DNA from: JANQOH01 sp965201115
Lineage (GTDB): Bacteria > Pseudomonadota > Alphaproteobacteria > UBA7887
Reading direction: 5' to 3'
Length of the DNA stretch: 64,000 bases
Assembly: GCA_965201115.1 (NCBI GenBank)
Contig: OZ241745.1
Coordinates: forward strand, 3,348,001 to 3,412,000
Below, piece by piece: positions 36,998-45,035 of this stretch. A program made the translations under genes and the position numbers. The notes beneath the pieces are model-generated. The model was given only the letters and a program-made list of their open reading frames with translations, was not told the origin of the DNA and ran no database searches. Within the stretch, counting starts at the first letter, position 1. Every line of letters starts with the position of its first letter.

Positions 36998-37123
36998 GTT
37001 CCGCGCCCCCTCGCCTCCCAGGCCGCGCCCTTCGGGACCGCCGCCGCCCCGCCGGCATCCACCCCCGCGCGCCCGACCCGTACCCATAACCGCCCCGCGC
37101 TCGCGCCGCAAGAACGAACGCGG
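36681..37123 (-). repeat. Direct repeat: 5' end of mod plus its upstream region (copy A)
   Basis: This segment covers the first 105 or so codons of mod and about 126 bases upstream. It aligns with 39308-39753 in the same orientation, with roughly nine in ten bases identical by eye, from CGAATCGGCGGG to AGAACGAACGCGG. The DUF262 and HEPN genes lie between the two copies. Confidence 0.9.
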
Positions 37124-37180
37124 TTCCGAAGTCGCTTGCCCAGACTGCATCGCCATCGAAGTTCGAATGCGACTCCGCAG

Positions 37181-37759
37181 TCACGGCCTGGGCGCGTTAT
37201 CCAGGTACCGTTGTTCGCGAACGGAACAATCGATCTGGGTTTCGAACAATTCCATAAATTTTCGAACATCGTCGATTACCCGTTTGTATTCTTCCTCCCC
37301 GACACCGGTGCATTCGCCGTGGGCAATCGAATTCCTCCTCTTAACCAGGCTCTCGATAGCCGTCTGACTCGATTCGAAGGGCCGATAATCCAACCCCAAC
37401 TGCCATATAATCTTGCGCAATTCCTTCGATCCCAGATTACCCGCGCGGTCGTGCCGCATGCGGCGCCTTGCGTAATTAAAATCACGCTCGTTGCCATCCG
37501 TATTCAGGAGCGCCACAAAATTCTTCTTCAATTGGTATACGCCGAGCCTCTGCTCGCCGAGATATCTCATAAATAGTTCACTCGAGTCCCGAACGAAGCC
37601 TTCCCAATGCGCGTAGCACATCACAATGCCGGCGCGCATGAGCGCAAATCGCGAAGATTTGCTACTTATCTCCTGTACTCCGAGCGCGATATCGGCAAGT
37701 TCTCGTTTTCTCCATACCGCCGCCTGCTCCAATCGCACGAAAAAGACCGTTTCATCCAT
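37181..37759 (-). CDS. HEPN-like predicted ribonuclease (MAE_28990-type)
   Basis: This 192-residue all-helical protein has ALMRAGIVMCYAHWEGFVRD near the N-terminus and the HEPN ribonuclease motif R-N-x3-H (RRNSIAHGE, Arg142 to His147). This combination is typical of the MAE_28990/MAE_18760 HEPN group, which I recall as often next to DUF262 genes. The ATG at 37759 overlaps the DUF262 gene end by 8 bases; an in-frame start further upstream lies fully inside DUF262. The DNA is AT-richer than the flanks. Probable role: RNA cleavage upon activation by the DUF262 partner, as defence or toxin. Confidence 0.85.
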   Translation of the reverse strand: MDETVFFVRLEQAAVWRKRELADIALGVQEISSKSSRFALMRAGIVMCYAHWEGFVRDSSELFMRYLGEQRLGVYQLKKNFVALLNTDGNERDFNYARRRMRHDRAGNLGSKELRKIIWQLGLDYRPFESSQTAIESLVKRRNSIAHGECTGVGEEEYKRVIDDVRKFMELFETQIDCSVREQRYLDNAPRP

Positions 37760-38900
37760 CTCTGAGACTCCCAATTTCGAACAGATTTCGGCCGTAGGCG
37801 ATAGAGCTCCGCAACCGGTACGTTGCCGAAAGTCCGCTTCTTGCGAAAATCCTGAATTCTTCATCGCTCCACATCGATTTGGCTCGACTCAAAACAAGCC
37901 GATCCGAATATCGCGATGCAGGGACGCCGTTCGCTAAATGATGGGCAATTCCGCAAGCCACTACCTCAAAAGGAGAAAGCAGGAATCCACCCTTAAATCG
38001 CCCTTCGGCTTCGCTGTATCGCTTGAACACTCGATTTCCCAGCGCAGCGCGCGCCAGTATCGAGAAAGTCCCCGTAAATACGTTACTCCACAGCGTCCGG
38101 TTCTCCGACCCCATTTTTGCCATATTGATGAGCTTGTCGGTCACAAGCGTGCCTACGTCTCCTTGCAATTCATCTATATCGATCATGGAAAAGACGATGA
38201 GCCGCGACGCCAGTTCCATGTGATACCCCTCTACCGTCAGGCGATCGCTTATTGCAACGCATTCGGCAAAATCATCATGCCTGGAAAGTTCCTCTATCCA
38301 TTCAAAAAAACCCTCGTTTTCCATGATCAGAACACAGTTCCGCACTTCCTGTTCACTCAATGGCGAACCGCCGGTGTTGAGGCGTTGAAAAAGTTCGTAC
38401 TTCGCCCGCGCATCGCCGCCCCTTAGTATAATGCTTATATTCATCTTCGTCCGTCGAAAGTCCAAGTTCAATTCCTTGGGCAGTCTGTCCCATGTCATTC
38501 CTTCCAGAGCGGGAAGATATTTAACCTTCGCCAAGGGGGGCGGCGTCGGCGCCGTAGCGTCATGTTCTTTATTTAGTTTCCCCATGAACTCAAAGACAGT
38601 CGAAAGCCTCTGCAACCCGTCGACGACTTCCCACACACCGTCATCCCTCTGACTCAAGAATATCTGCGGCAAGGGAATGCCAAGCAAGATGGATTCGATC
38701 AGCCGCGCCTTCTGCTCCGCCGTCCACCGGAAAAACCGCTGGAAGCGCGGATATATGATCATCTCGCCATCTTCGTATAACGACGCCAGCTCGCCGATCG
38801 ACATCGCGTAGCCGTCGGTCCGGATTTCGCGGCGACCCGCGTCTACCTGCTCACGCAACGCTGTCGTTGCGGCATGCTGTTCGCGTGGATCGATAGACAT
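37752..38900 (-). CDS. DUF262 (ParB-like/GmrS-related) protein
   Basis: This 382-residue protein has the DUF262 core: IIYPRFQRFFRWTAEQKARL (49-67) and IPLPQIFLSQRDDGVWEVVDGLQRLST with the DGxQR motif at 94-98. It lacks the C-terminal HNH nuclease (DUF1524) seen in GmrSD-type enzymes, so it may be a nucleotide-binding sensor or partial nuclease. A helical C-terminal half follows. The ATG at 38900 is preferred over upstream in-frame Met because the conserved region begins soon after. It overlaps the HEPN gene, forming a two-gene unit. Composition is AT-richer than the core genes, which suggests transfer. Confidence 0.87.
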   Translation of the reverse strand: MSIDPREQHAATTALREQVDAGRREIRTDGYAMSIGELASLYEDGEMIIYPRFQRFFRWTAEQKARLIESILLGIPLPQIFLSQRDDGVWEVVDGLQRLSTVFEFMGKLNKEHDATAPTPPPLAKVKYLPALEGMTWDRLPKELNLDFRRTKMNISIILRGGDARAKYELFQRLNTGGSPLSEQEVRNCVLIMENEGFFEWIEELSRHDDFAECVAISDRLTVEGYHMELASRLIVFSMIDIDELQGDVGTLVTDKLINMAKMGSENRTLWSNVFTGTFSILARAALGNRVFKRYSEAEGRFKGGFLLSPFEVVACGIAHHLANGVPASRYSDRLVLSRAKSMWSDEEFRIFARSGLSATYRLRSSIAYGRNLFEIGSLRDG

Positions 38901-39307
38901 GCGCCCACTCCCCGATTCGCGCGCGATCATGCGCCGCGTTCCAACCCGCACCGAATGTCGGCGCGCGCCATGGTAACTCCGCCGGCAGGCTGGCGCACCG
39001 CACGGCGACTCGCCAGCCCGCTCGCCGAGTGTTATCCAACGTCATGTCGGCCGGCGAGTCAACAGGCGCCGCGCGGACAGCTACTTGTCGAGCGAGCCGC
39101 CCGACCGCGCCCGCCTTCTCATCCGCGTCGTCGGCCACGCGCCGATGAATACCCGGGTACCGCGTCGGCATATGCATGTTCCCGCGCGCGGGAACGCTTT
39201 CTCTCCGTGGCGCGCCCGGCCTTTTCGCGCCTGCGTCCAGCGTCTGTCGGCGGGGCGCGGTGTCGGCTGCCGAGCGCGCGGCGCGATATCGGTTCGCTTC
39301 GCCGCCG
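38901..39307. other. Gap without a supported gene
   Basis: Between the DUF262 start and the mod fragment I see no convincing gene. The stretch next to the DUF262 ATG should hold its promoter, but no clear -35/-10 pair stands out. A frame continuing from the mod fragment to 39081 on the minus strand is out of frame with mod and low in coding character. Confidence 0.5.
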
Positions 39308-39753
39308 CGAATCGGCGGGTTTCCTCCGGCGCCGCGAACAGCGACGGCTGCCCCGGCGCCGCGCCGTTGCGCCCGCGCGCCGCCTCGACAATCGTGCGCG
39401 GGTCCATGCGCTCATGCACATGCAGCGACACGGTGGAGACGTCGAACGACGCATGCTCGGCCTTGCCCGCCCACGCCAGTTGCGGGTCGATATGCGGGTC
39501 GTGCGCCCACCGCCTGGCGCCCGCGTCGCGGTCGGTCTCCGGCGTGACCAGCCCCACCGGCGGGTTGTTCGCCCGCGCCTTGCCCGCATGGGCATACGCC
39601 TCGATACCGCGCTTCGCCGCCATGTTCCGCGCCCCCCTCGCCTCCCAGGCCGCGCCCGCAGGGCCCGCCGGCGCCCCGCCCGGCATCCGCCCCCGCGCAC
39701 CCACACACCGCAACCATAACCGCCCCGCCTTCGCGCCGCAAGAACGAACGCGG
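39308..39753 (-). pseudogene. Truncated copy of the mod 5' end (copy B)
   Basis: From ATG 39623 this copy encodes the same opening as mod (MAAKRGIEAYAHAGKARANN, then VSTVSLHVHERMDPRTIVEA) but a one-base loss near 39319 (three T in place of four) changes the frame, so mod's ENPPIRQ becomes TRRFAAAK, after which the homology ends. The frame then runs on to a stop at 39081. About 130 bases upstream of the ATG are also duplicated. It lacks DPPY and all catalytic parts and cannot be a methyltransferase. Confidence 0.85.
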
Positions 39754-40512
39754 GTCGAGCGGCGGCTACCGCGCGCGCGGCGGGCCGCGGCGCGCGTTCA
39801 GCGCCGCCCTCGTCCGCGCGATCTCCCGCGCGAGCACGTCTTCATCGGGCAGCGTCGTGCGATACTCCACCGCCACTACCTTGTTGGGCAGCCCGTCGAG
39901 CGCGTATTTGGCGACGGCCGTGTCTCTCTGGGAACGGAGTATCGGGCCGATGGGCGGGTTCTCGCCTTCCATGGCCCAATTCTCCCGCGCGTAGTTGCAG
40001 TATAGATGCATCTGCCCGGCGTCGGCATGGGTGAACCTCCCGATCTTCAAATCGACGACCGCGAGGCAGCGGAGGCGCCGGTGGAAGAACAGGAGGTCGA
40101 CCCGATACCATTCGCTGCCGATGCGCAGGCGTTTCTGCCTCGCCACGAACGCAAACTCCTCCCCCGGTTCCTGTAGAAAGGTCTGAAGACGGGAGATCGG
40201 GGCGTCTTCCAGGTCGGTCTCCGAATACTCATCCTTTAAATCCAGGAATTCGAGGACATACGGGTCCTTTATGTAATCCTCGGCGCGGTCTCCGGGAAGC
40301 GCGTTTCCCCCGCGCGCAGCATGGCGGCCTTGTCGCGCGAAAGCGCCGTGCGCTCGTAGAACTGCGAACCGACCTGCCGCTCGAGCTGGCGGACGGTCCA
40401 GCCGCCGCGCAGGGCCTCGGCTTCGTAGAAGGCGCGGGCATGCGGGTTTTCCAGCGCCATCAGGCGCACATACGCCGACCACGGAAGCGGAAACCGCGGC
40501 GCGACGGCTTCG

Positions 40513-40551
40513 AGGACACATTCTGCAGACAGCGTATGCAGAATCCGTCCT
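40513..40551. repeat. Palindromic element A inside DUF1016 coding sequence
   Basis: Two 18-base arms around AGC match at 15 of 18 positions (AGGACACATTCTGCAGAC against GTATGCAGAATCCGTCCT). On the coding strand it adds a TGRILHTLSAECVLEA-like peptide in frame. Element B, 117 bases away, is closely related. Confidence 0.8.
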
Positions 40552-40629
40552 GTCCGCGGCTCCGTTGAGAGGATTTTTACAATGTCCTCCGGAGCGGATT
40601 CCTCCGAGGATATCATGGCAACCCCTTCG

Positions 40630-40668
40630 AGGACGGATTCTGCAGACGCTGTCTGCGGAATCCGTCCT
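40630..40668. repeat. Palindromic element B inside DUF1016 coding sequence
   Basis: Two 18-base arms around GCT match at 17 of 18 positions (AGGACGGATTCTGCAGAC against GTCTGCGGAATCCGTCCT). It encodes a SGRIPQTASAESVLEG-like peptide. Its spacing from element A (117 bases) keeps the reading frame. Confidence 0.85.
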
Positions 40669-40999
40669 GAAACGCTCTCTCCGCGCGCGGCGGGCGCCAG
40701 CGGCCAGGCACGGTAAAACGCCCGCATCTGCCACAGGTTGCGCAGCGAAAAGCCGCGCCCGTAGCGGGCGGAAAGATCGGCGGAAAGCCGCTCGACAAGG
40801 CGGCCGCCATAGTCGGCGCGCTCCCTGCCCTCTTGTTCGAACTCCACGATGTAGCGGCCGATCGCCCGATACGCCGCAGTCATGAGCGCGTTGACCGCCC
40901 GCGCCGCGGTTTGGCGCGCGGCCTCGACGATGCGGGACACGCCGCCGAACATGGCGTCGTATTCGGCGTCTCCCTCGGGCTTCGCGGGCGGCCGGGCGG

Positions 41000-41479
41000 T
41001 CATGGCGCGCGCGGGCGGGGTTGCGCCGCGGCGATGGCGGGGCGCCCCGGCCCGTAGAGCGCCCGGGCGCGGGCCTCGAACGCGGCGACCATGCGCCGCG
41101 CCGCCTCGTGGAACAGCGCGCCTATCAGCGTGCGCAGCAGGCGCGAGCGAAACTCGAAATCCACCTCGAAATCGACCCGGCAGCCGCCTCCGGGCAGATC
41201 GGCGAAACGCCACCTGTTCTCCATGCGGCGGAACGGCCCCCTTGTGGGTTCGACGTCTATGCGGTGCGGGCGCGCGGTTTCGACGCGCGAGCCGAACGCC
41301 TGCCGTACCGTCTTGAAGCCGATGGTCATTTCCGCGTGGAACACGTCGCCCTCGCGGGCGAGGATGCGGGTTTCCTTGCACCAGGGCAGGAACTCGGGGT
41401 AGCGCTCCACGGCGGCGACGAGGTCGAACAACTGCTCGGCGGTGTAGGGCAGAACCCGCCGCTCGGAATGCGCGGGCAT
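41000..41479 (-). CDS. ratA: RatA/COQ10-family START-domain protein
   Basis: This 159-residue small START/polyketide-cyclase fold protein has PYTAEQLFDLVAAVERYPEF, LPWCKETRIL and a final helix with LIGALFHEAARRMVAAFEAR. Homologues bind ubiquinone (COQ10) or are called RatA in proteobacteria; in alphaproteobacteria this gene commonly follows lipA, as here with a 6-base gap. The role is most likely in quinone handling. The start matches family length. The last 20 residues are low-complexity and overlap the next, accessory gene, which marks the edge of the core region. Confidence 0.88.
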   Translation of the reverse strand: MPAHSERRVLPYTAEQLFDLVAAVERYPEFLPWCKETRILAREGDVFHAEMTIGFKTVRQAFGSRVETARPHRIDVEPTRGPFRRMENRWRFADLPGGGCRVDFEVDFEFRSRLLRTLIGALFHEAARRMVAAFEARARALYGPGRPAIAAAQPRPRAP

Positions 41480-41485
41480 GCGCCC

Positions 41486-42400
41486 CTACCCCCGCGCGCG
41501 CGCCGCCCGCAGCGCCTGGAAATCGGCGTCGGCGTGGTAGGACGACCGGGTCAGCGGCGAGGCCGAGACCATCAGGAAGCCCATCTCCGCCGCGGCCTCG
41601 CGATATTCGGCGAATTTTTGCGGCGGAACGAACTCGATCACCGGATGGTGTTTCGGGCTCGGCTGGAGATACTGGCCGATGGTGAGGAAATCGATGTCGT
41701 GGGCGCGCATGTCGGCCATGACGTCCAGGATTTCGCTCTCGGTCTCGCCCAGCCCCACCATCAGGCCGGATTTGGTGAACAGCGCGGGCTCCGCCTCCCT
41801 GGCGCGCCGGAGCAGCGCCAGCGAGTGCGCATAACGCGCCGCGGGGCGGACTTTCCGGTAGAGCCGCGGCACGGTCTCGAGATTGTGGTTATAGACATCG
41901 GGCCGGGCGCGGGCGACCGCCTCGATCGCGCCGTCCTTGCGCTGGAAATCCGGCGTCAGCACCTCGATGGTGACGCCCGGCGCTTCCTCGCGGATGCGCT
42001 CGATGCAGCGCACGAAATGGCCGGCGCCGCCGTCGGGCAGGTCGTCGCGATCCACCGACGTCACCACCACATGGCGCAAGCCGAGCTCGCCGACCGCCGC
42101 CGCCAGCCGGTCGGGCTCGTGCGGGTCGAGCAGGTCAGGGCGGCCGGTCGCGACGTTGCAGAAGGCGCATTTGCGCGTACACACGCTGCCGAGGATCATG
42201 ACGGTGGCGTGCCCCCCGGCCCAGCATTCGCCGATATTCGGGCAGGCGGCTTCTTCGCACACCGTGTTCAGCGCGAGCCGGCGTATCGTCCGCCGGGTCT
42301 CGGCGTAGCCGGGAGAGACCGGAGCGCGGACGCGGATCCAGTCGGGTTTGCGCGCCCGCCGCGGCGGCGCGCTAGATGTGGAGAGCCCGGTCCCAGGCAT
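41486..42400 (-). CDS. lipA: Lipoyl synthase
   Basis: This 304-residue radical SAM enzyme inserts two sulfurs into octanoyl groups on the E2 lipoyl domains. The auxiliary cluster ligands are in NTVCEEAACPNIGECW and the radical SAM motif CxxxCxxC is CTRKCAFC. FLTIGQYLQPSPKHHPV and the C-terminal SPLTRSSYHAD (with the RSSY Ser ligand) are standard. The gene overlaps the lpd 3' end by 29 bases, and its product serves the pyruvate dehydrogenase encoded just upstream. Confidence 0.96.
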   Translation of the reverse strand: MPGTGLSTSSAPPRRARKPDWIRVRAPVSPGYAETRRTIRRLALNTVCEEAACPNIGECWAGGHATVMILGSVCTRKCAFCNVATGRPDLLDPHEPDRLAAAVGELGLRHVVVTSVDRDDLPDGGAGHFVRCIERIREEAPGVTIEVLTPDFQRKDGAIEAVARARPDVYNHNLETVPRLYRKVRPAARYAHSLALLRRAREAEPALFTKSGLMVGLGETESEILDVMADMRAHDIDFLTIGQYLQPSPKHHPVIEFVPPQKFAEYREAAAEMGFLMVSASPLTRSSYHADADFQALRAARARG

Positions 42401-43766
42401 CGAGCGCCGATTCGTGCATCGCCTCGGAAATCGTCGGGTGCGGGAAGATCGTGTCCATGAGATCGCGCTCGGTGCCTTCCAGCGTCCGCGCCACCGCGTA
42501 GCCCTGGATGAGCTCGGTGACCTCCGCGCCGATCATGTGCGCGCCGAGGAGCTCGCCGGTTGCGGCGTCGAACACGGTCTTGACCAGCCCTTCCGGCTCG
42601 CCCAAGGCAATGGCCTTGCCGTTGCCGGCGAAGGGAAAGCGCCCGACCCTGATCCCGCGCCCCGATTCGCGCGCCGCCGCCTCGGTGAGGCCGACGCTGG
42701 CCACCTGCGGGCGGCAATAGGTACAGCCGGGGACGTTGCGCGTATCGAGCGGGTGGACGCCCTCGACGCCGGCGATTCGCTCGACGCACAGCACGCCCTC
42801 GTGGCTCGCCTTGTGCGCCAGCCACGGCGGGCCCGCCGCGTCGCCGATCGCATAAACGCCGGGTTCGCCCGTGCGCATCCACTCATCGACAACGACATGG
42901 CCGCGCTCGACGCGGACGCCCGTTCCCTCGAGACCGAGATTTTCCGTGTTGCCGACGATTCCGACCGCGAGGATGACCGTCTCGACCGTAACGTCTCCCG
43001 CCGGGTCGAGCCGGGCGGCGATGCGCCCGCCGCGCTCTTCCAGCGCCTCGACGGTGGTTCCGGTATGTATCGTCATGCCCTGTTTCTCGAACGCCTTGCG
43101 CGCGAAATCCGAGATTTCCGCGTCTTCGGCGGGCAGGATGCGGTCGAGCATTTCCACGACCGTCGTCTCGGCGCCCATGTCGCGGTAGAAGCTGGCGAAC
43201 TCGACGCCGATGGCGCCGGAGCCGATTACCAGCGCCGATTCGGGAATGCGCTCGGGAACCATCGCCTCGCGATAGGTCCATATCCGCTTGCCGTCGGGTT
43301 CGATTCCGGGCAGCGCCCGCGCGCGCGCGCCGGTCGCCAGGACGATGTGCCCGGCCCGCAGGCGCGCGGTTTCCGCCCCATCGGCGCCGCGGACCGATAC
43401 CGCGCCCTTGCCCGCCAGCGCGCCATTGCCTTCCACAACCGTCACGCCGTTCTTGCGCAGCAGGAAGCGAACGCCCTTCGACAGGCGGTCGGCCACGGCG
43501 CGCGAGCGGGCGACGACCTTTTTCGCGTCGAACGATATGTCGTTGGCGGAAAACCCGAAGCGGTCGAGATCGCCGAGCAGATGGCGAATTTCCGAGGCGC
43601 GCAGCAGCGCCTTGGTGGGTATGCAGCCCCAGTTGAGGCAGACGCCGCCGAGGCGGTCGCGCTCCACGACCGCCGCGCTCATGCCGAGCTGCGCCGCCCG
43701 GATGGCGGCGACATAGCCGCCCGGGCCGGAGCCGACGACGACGATATCGAAGCGGTTTTCGGCCAT
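42372..43766 (-). CDS. lpd: Dihydrolipoyl dehydrogenase (E3)
   Basis: This 464-residue FAD enzyme reoxidises dihydrolipoate on E2 with NAD+. It has GSGPGGYVAAIRAAQLG for FAD, the redox disulfide GGVCLNWGCIPTKALL, GSGAIGVEFASFYRDMGA for NAD, and the C-terminal HPTISEAMHE with the catalytic His-Glu pair. The ATG overlaps the pdhC stop (TAATG), and it overlaps lipA, so E1, E2, E3 and lipoate synthesis are in one operon. Confidence 0.96.
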   Translation of the reverse strand: MAENRFDIVVVGSGPGGYVAAIRAAQLGMSAAVVERDRLGGVCLNWGCIPTKALLRASEIRHLLGDLDRFGFSANDISFDAKKVVARSRAVADRLSKGVRFLLRKNGVTVVEGNGALAGKGAVSVRGADGAETARLRAGHIVLATGARARALPGIEPDGKRIWTYREAMVPERIPESALVIGSGAIGVEFASFYRDMGAETTVVEMLDRILPAEDAEISDFARKAFEKQGMTIHTGTTVEALEERGGRIAARLDPAGDVTVETVILAVGIVGNTENLGLEGTGVRVERGHVVVDEWMRTGEPGVYAIGDAAGPPWLAHKASHEGVLCVERIAGVEGVHPLDTRNVPGCTYCRPQVASVGLTEAAARESGRGIRVGRFPFAGNGKAIALGEPEGLVKTVFDAATGELLGAHMIGAEVTELIQGYAVARTLEGTERDLMDTIFPHPTISEAMHESALDAWDRALHI

Positions 43767-45013
43767 TACAGCAGCATCGTCAGCGGGTCTTCGACGAGTC
43801 CCTTGAACGCGGCGAGGAAGCGCGCGCCGATCGCGCCGTCGATAACGCGGTGATCGCCCGACAGCGTGCAGGACATGACCGTGGCGATGGCGAGCGCGCC
43901 GTCCTTGACGACAGGGCGCTGTTCGCCCGCGCCGACGGCGAGAATGCCCGCCTGCGGCGGGTTGATGACGGCGGCGAACTCGCGGATTCCGTACATGCCG
44001 AGATTCGAGAGCGAGAAGCCGCCGCCCCGGTATTCCTCGGGCGCGAGCTTGCCGGCGCGGGCGCGTTCCGCGAAATCCGCCATCTCGGCGGAGATCGCCG
44101 CGAGGCCCTTGTTGTCGGCGTTGCGCACCACCGGCGTCACCAGCCCGCCCTCGACCGCCACGGCCACCGCAATGTCGATCGTGTCGTAGCGGAGCGTTTC
44201 CGCGTCGGTCCACGAGGCGTTGGCCTCCGGAACCTTGCGCAAGGCGAGCGCGGCGGCGCGCACGACGAAATCGTTGACCGAAATCTTCCCGCCGCCGATA
44301 CGCGCGTTGAGCGCCTTGCGGATTTCGAGCATCGAGTCGATCCCGCAATCGACCGTGAGATAGAAGTGCGGCACGTTGCGCTTCGATTCGACGAGGCGGC
44401 GGGCGATCGTCTTGCGCATGCCGGTGTTGGGAACGGCGGTCGCCGCCGCGCCCGTCGGCGGCGGCGCGGCGGGCGCCTTCGCCGCGGGCGCCGGCGCGGC
44501 GGCGGGCGCGGGTTTCGCCGCGAGCGCGGCCTCGATATCGCGCTTGACGATGCGCCCCCGCGGCCCCGTTCCGGTCAGTTGCGCGAGGTCCAGCCCGGCC
44601 TGCGCCGCCATGCGCCGCGCCAGCGGGCTGGCGAACACGCGCCCGCCGCCGTTCGGTTTCGGCGCCGCGGCCGCAACGGCCGCCGCGGGCGCGGCGGCGG
44701 CGCCCGGAGACGGCGCCGCGGGCTCCGGCGGCGCGGCGGCGGCCGGCGGAGCCGTCGCCGGCGCCTCTTCCCCCTCGCCGAGCAGAACCGCGATCGGCGT
44801 GTTGATCTTCACGCCCTCGACGCCCTCGGCGACGAGTATCTTCCCCATCACGCCCTCATCGACCGCTTCGATCTCCATCGTCGCCTTGTCGGTTTCGACT
44901 TCGGCCACGATGTCGCCGGGTTCGACGGCGTCGCCCTCGGTTTTCAGCCAGCGGGCGAGCGTTCCCTCGGTCATGGTGGGCGACAGGGCGGGCATCAGTA
45001 TGTGGGTCGGCAT
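43766..45013 (-). CDS. pdhC: Pyruvate dehydrogenase complex E2 (acetyltransferase)
   Basis: This 415-residue dihydrolipoyl acetyltransferase has one N-terminal lipoyl domain (lipoyl Lys in ETDKATMEIE), an Ala/Pro linker, the E1/E3-binding domain (FASPLARRMAAQAGLDLAQL), a second linker, and the catalytic domain ending with CTLSGDHRVIDGAIGARFL (His-Asp pair). The ATG at 45013 (MPTHILMPALSPTM) is the standard start. It is 22 bases downstream of pdhB. Confidence 0.95.
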   Translation of the reverse strand: MPTHILMPALSPTMTEGTLARWLKTEGDAVEPGDIVAEVETDKATMEIEAVDEGVMGKILVAEGVEGVKINTPIAVLLGEGEEAPATAPPAAAAPPEPAAPSPGAAAAPAAAVAAAAPKPNGGGRVFASPLARRMAAQAGLDLAQLTGTGPRGRIVKRDIEAALAAKPAPAAAPAPAAKAPAAPPPTGAAATAVPNTGMRKTIARRLVESKRNVPHFYLTVDCGIDSMLEIRKALNARIGGGKISVNDFVVRAAALALRKVPEANASWTDAETLRYDTIDIAVAVAVEGGLVTPVVRNADNKGLAAISAEMADFAERARAGKLAPEEYRGGGFSLSNLGMYGIREFAAVINPPQAGILAVGAGEQRPVVKDGALAIATVMSCTLSGDHRVIDGAIGARFLAAFKGLVEDPLTMLL

Positions 45014-45035
45014 GACGAACTCCGTGAATTCGCGC

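Larger units (their letters stand above)
39766..41003 (-). pseudogene. DUF1016 (YhcG-type) PD-(D/E)xK nuclease, frameshifted
   Basis: The N-terminal part (41003 to about 40290) has AVNALMTAAYRAIGRYIVEF and YGRGFSLRNLWQMRAFYRAW, and ends MLRAGETRFPETAP. The C-terminal part, in another frame from about 40290 to 39766, resumes AEDYIKDPYVLEFLDLKDEY and carries the nuclease residues in WYRVDLLFFHRRLRCLAVVDLK. The break falls near 40275-40310 and the whole span is 3n+2, so a single base change would restore about 412 residues. The middle holds two palindromic insert-like elements. It starts by ATGA overlap with ratA. It could be a real pseudogene or a sequence error. Confidence 0.8.

Noticed and set aside
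34307..37576. Long plus-strand frame across mod and the middle gene (over 1000 codons)
   Set aside because: It mirrors the real minus-strand genes; composition is Arg/Leu-rich with no domain.
39081..39623. 180-codon frame starting like Mod
   Set aside because: Only about the first 100 residues match Mod; it then changes frame and has no methyltransferase motif, so it is treated as a fragment.
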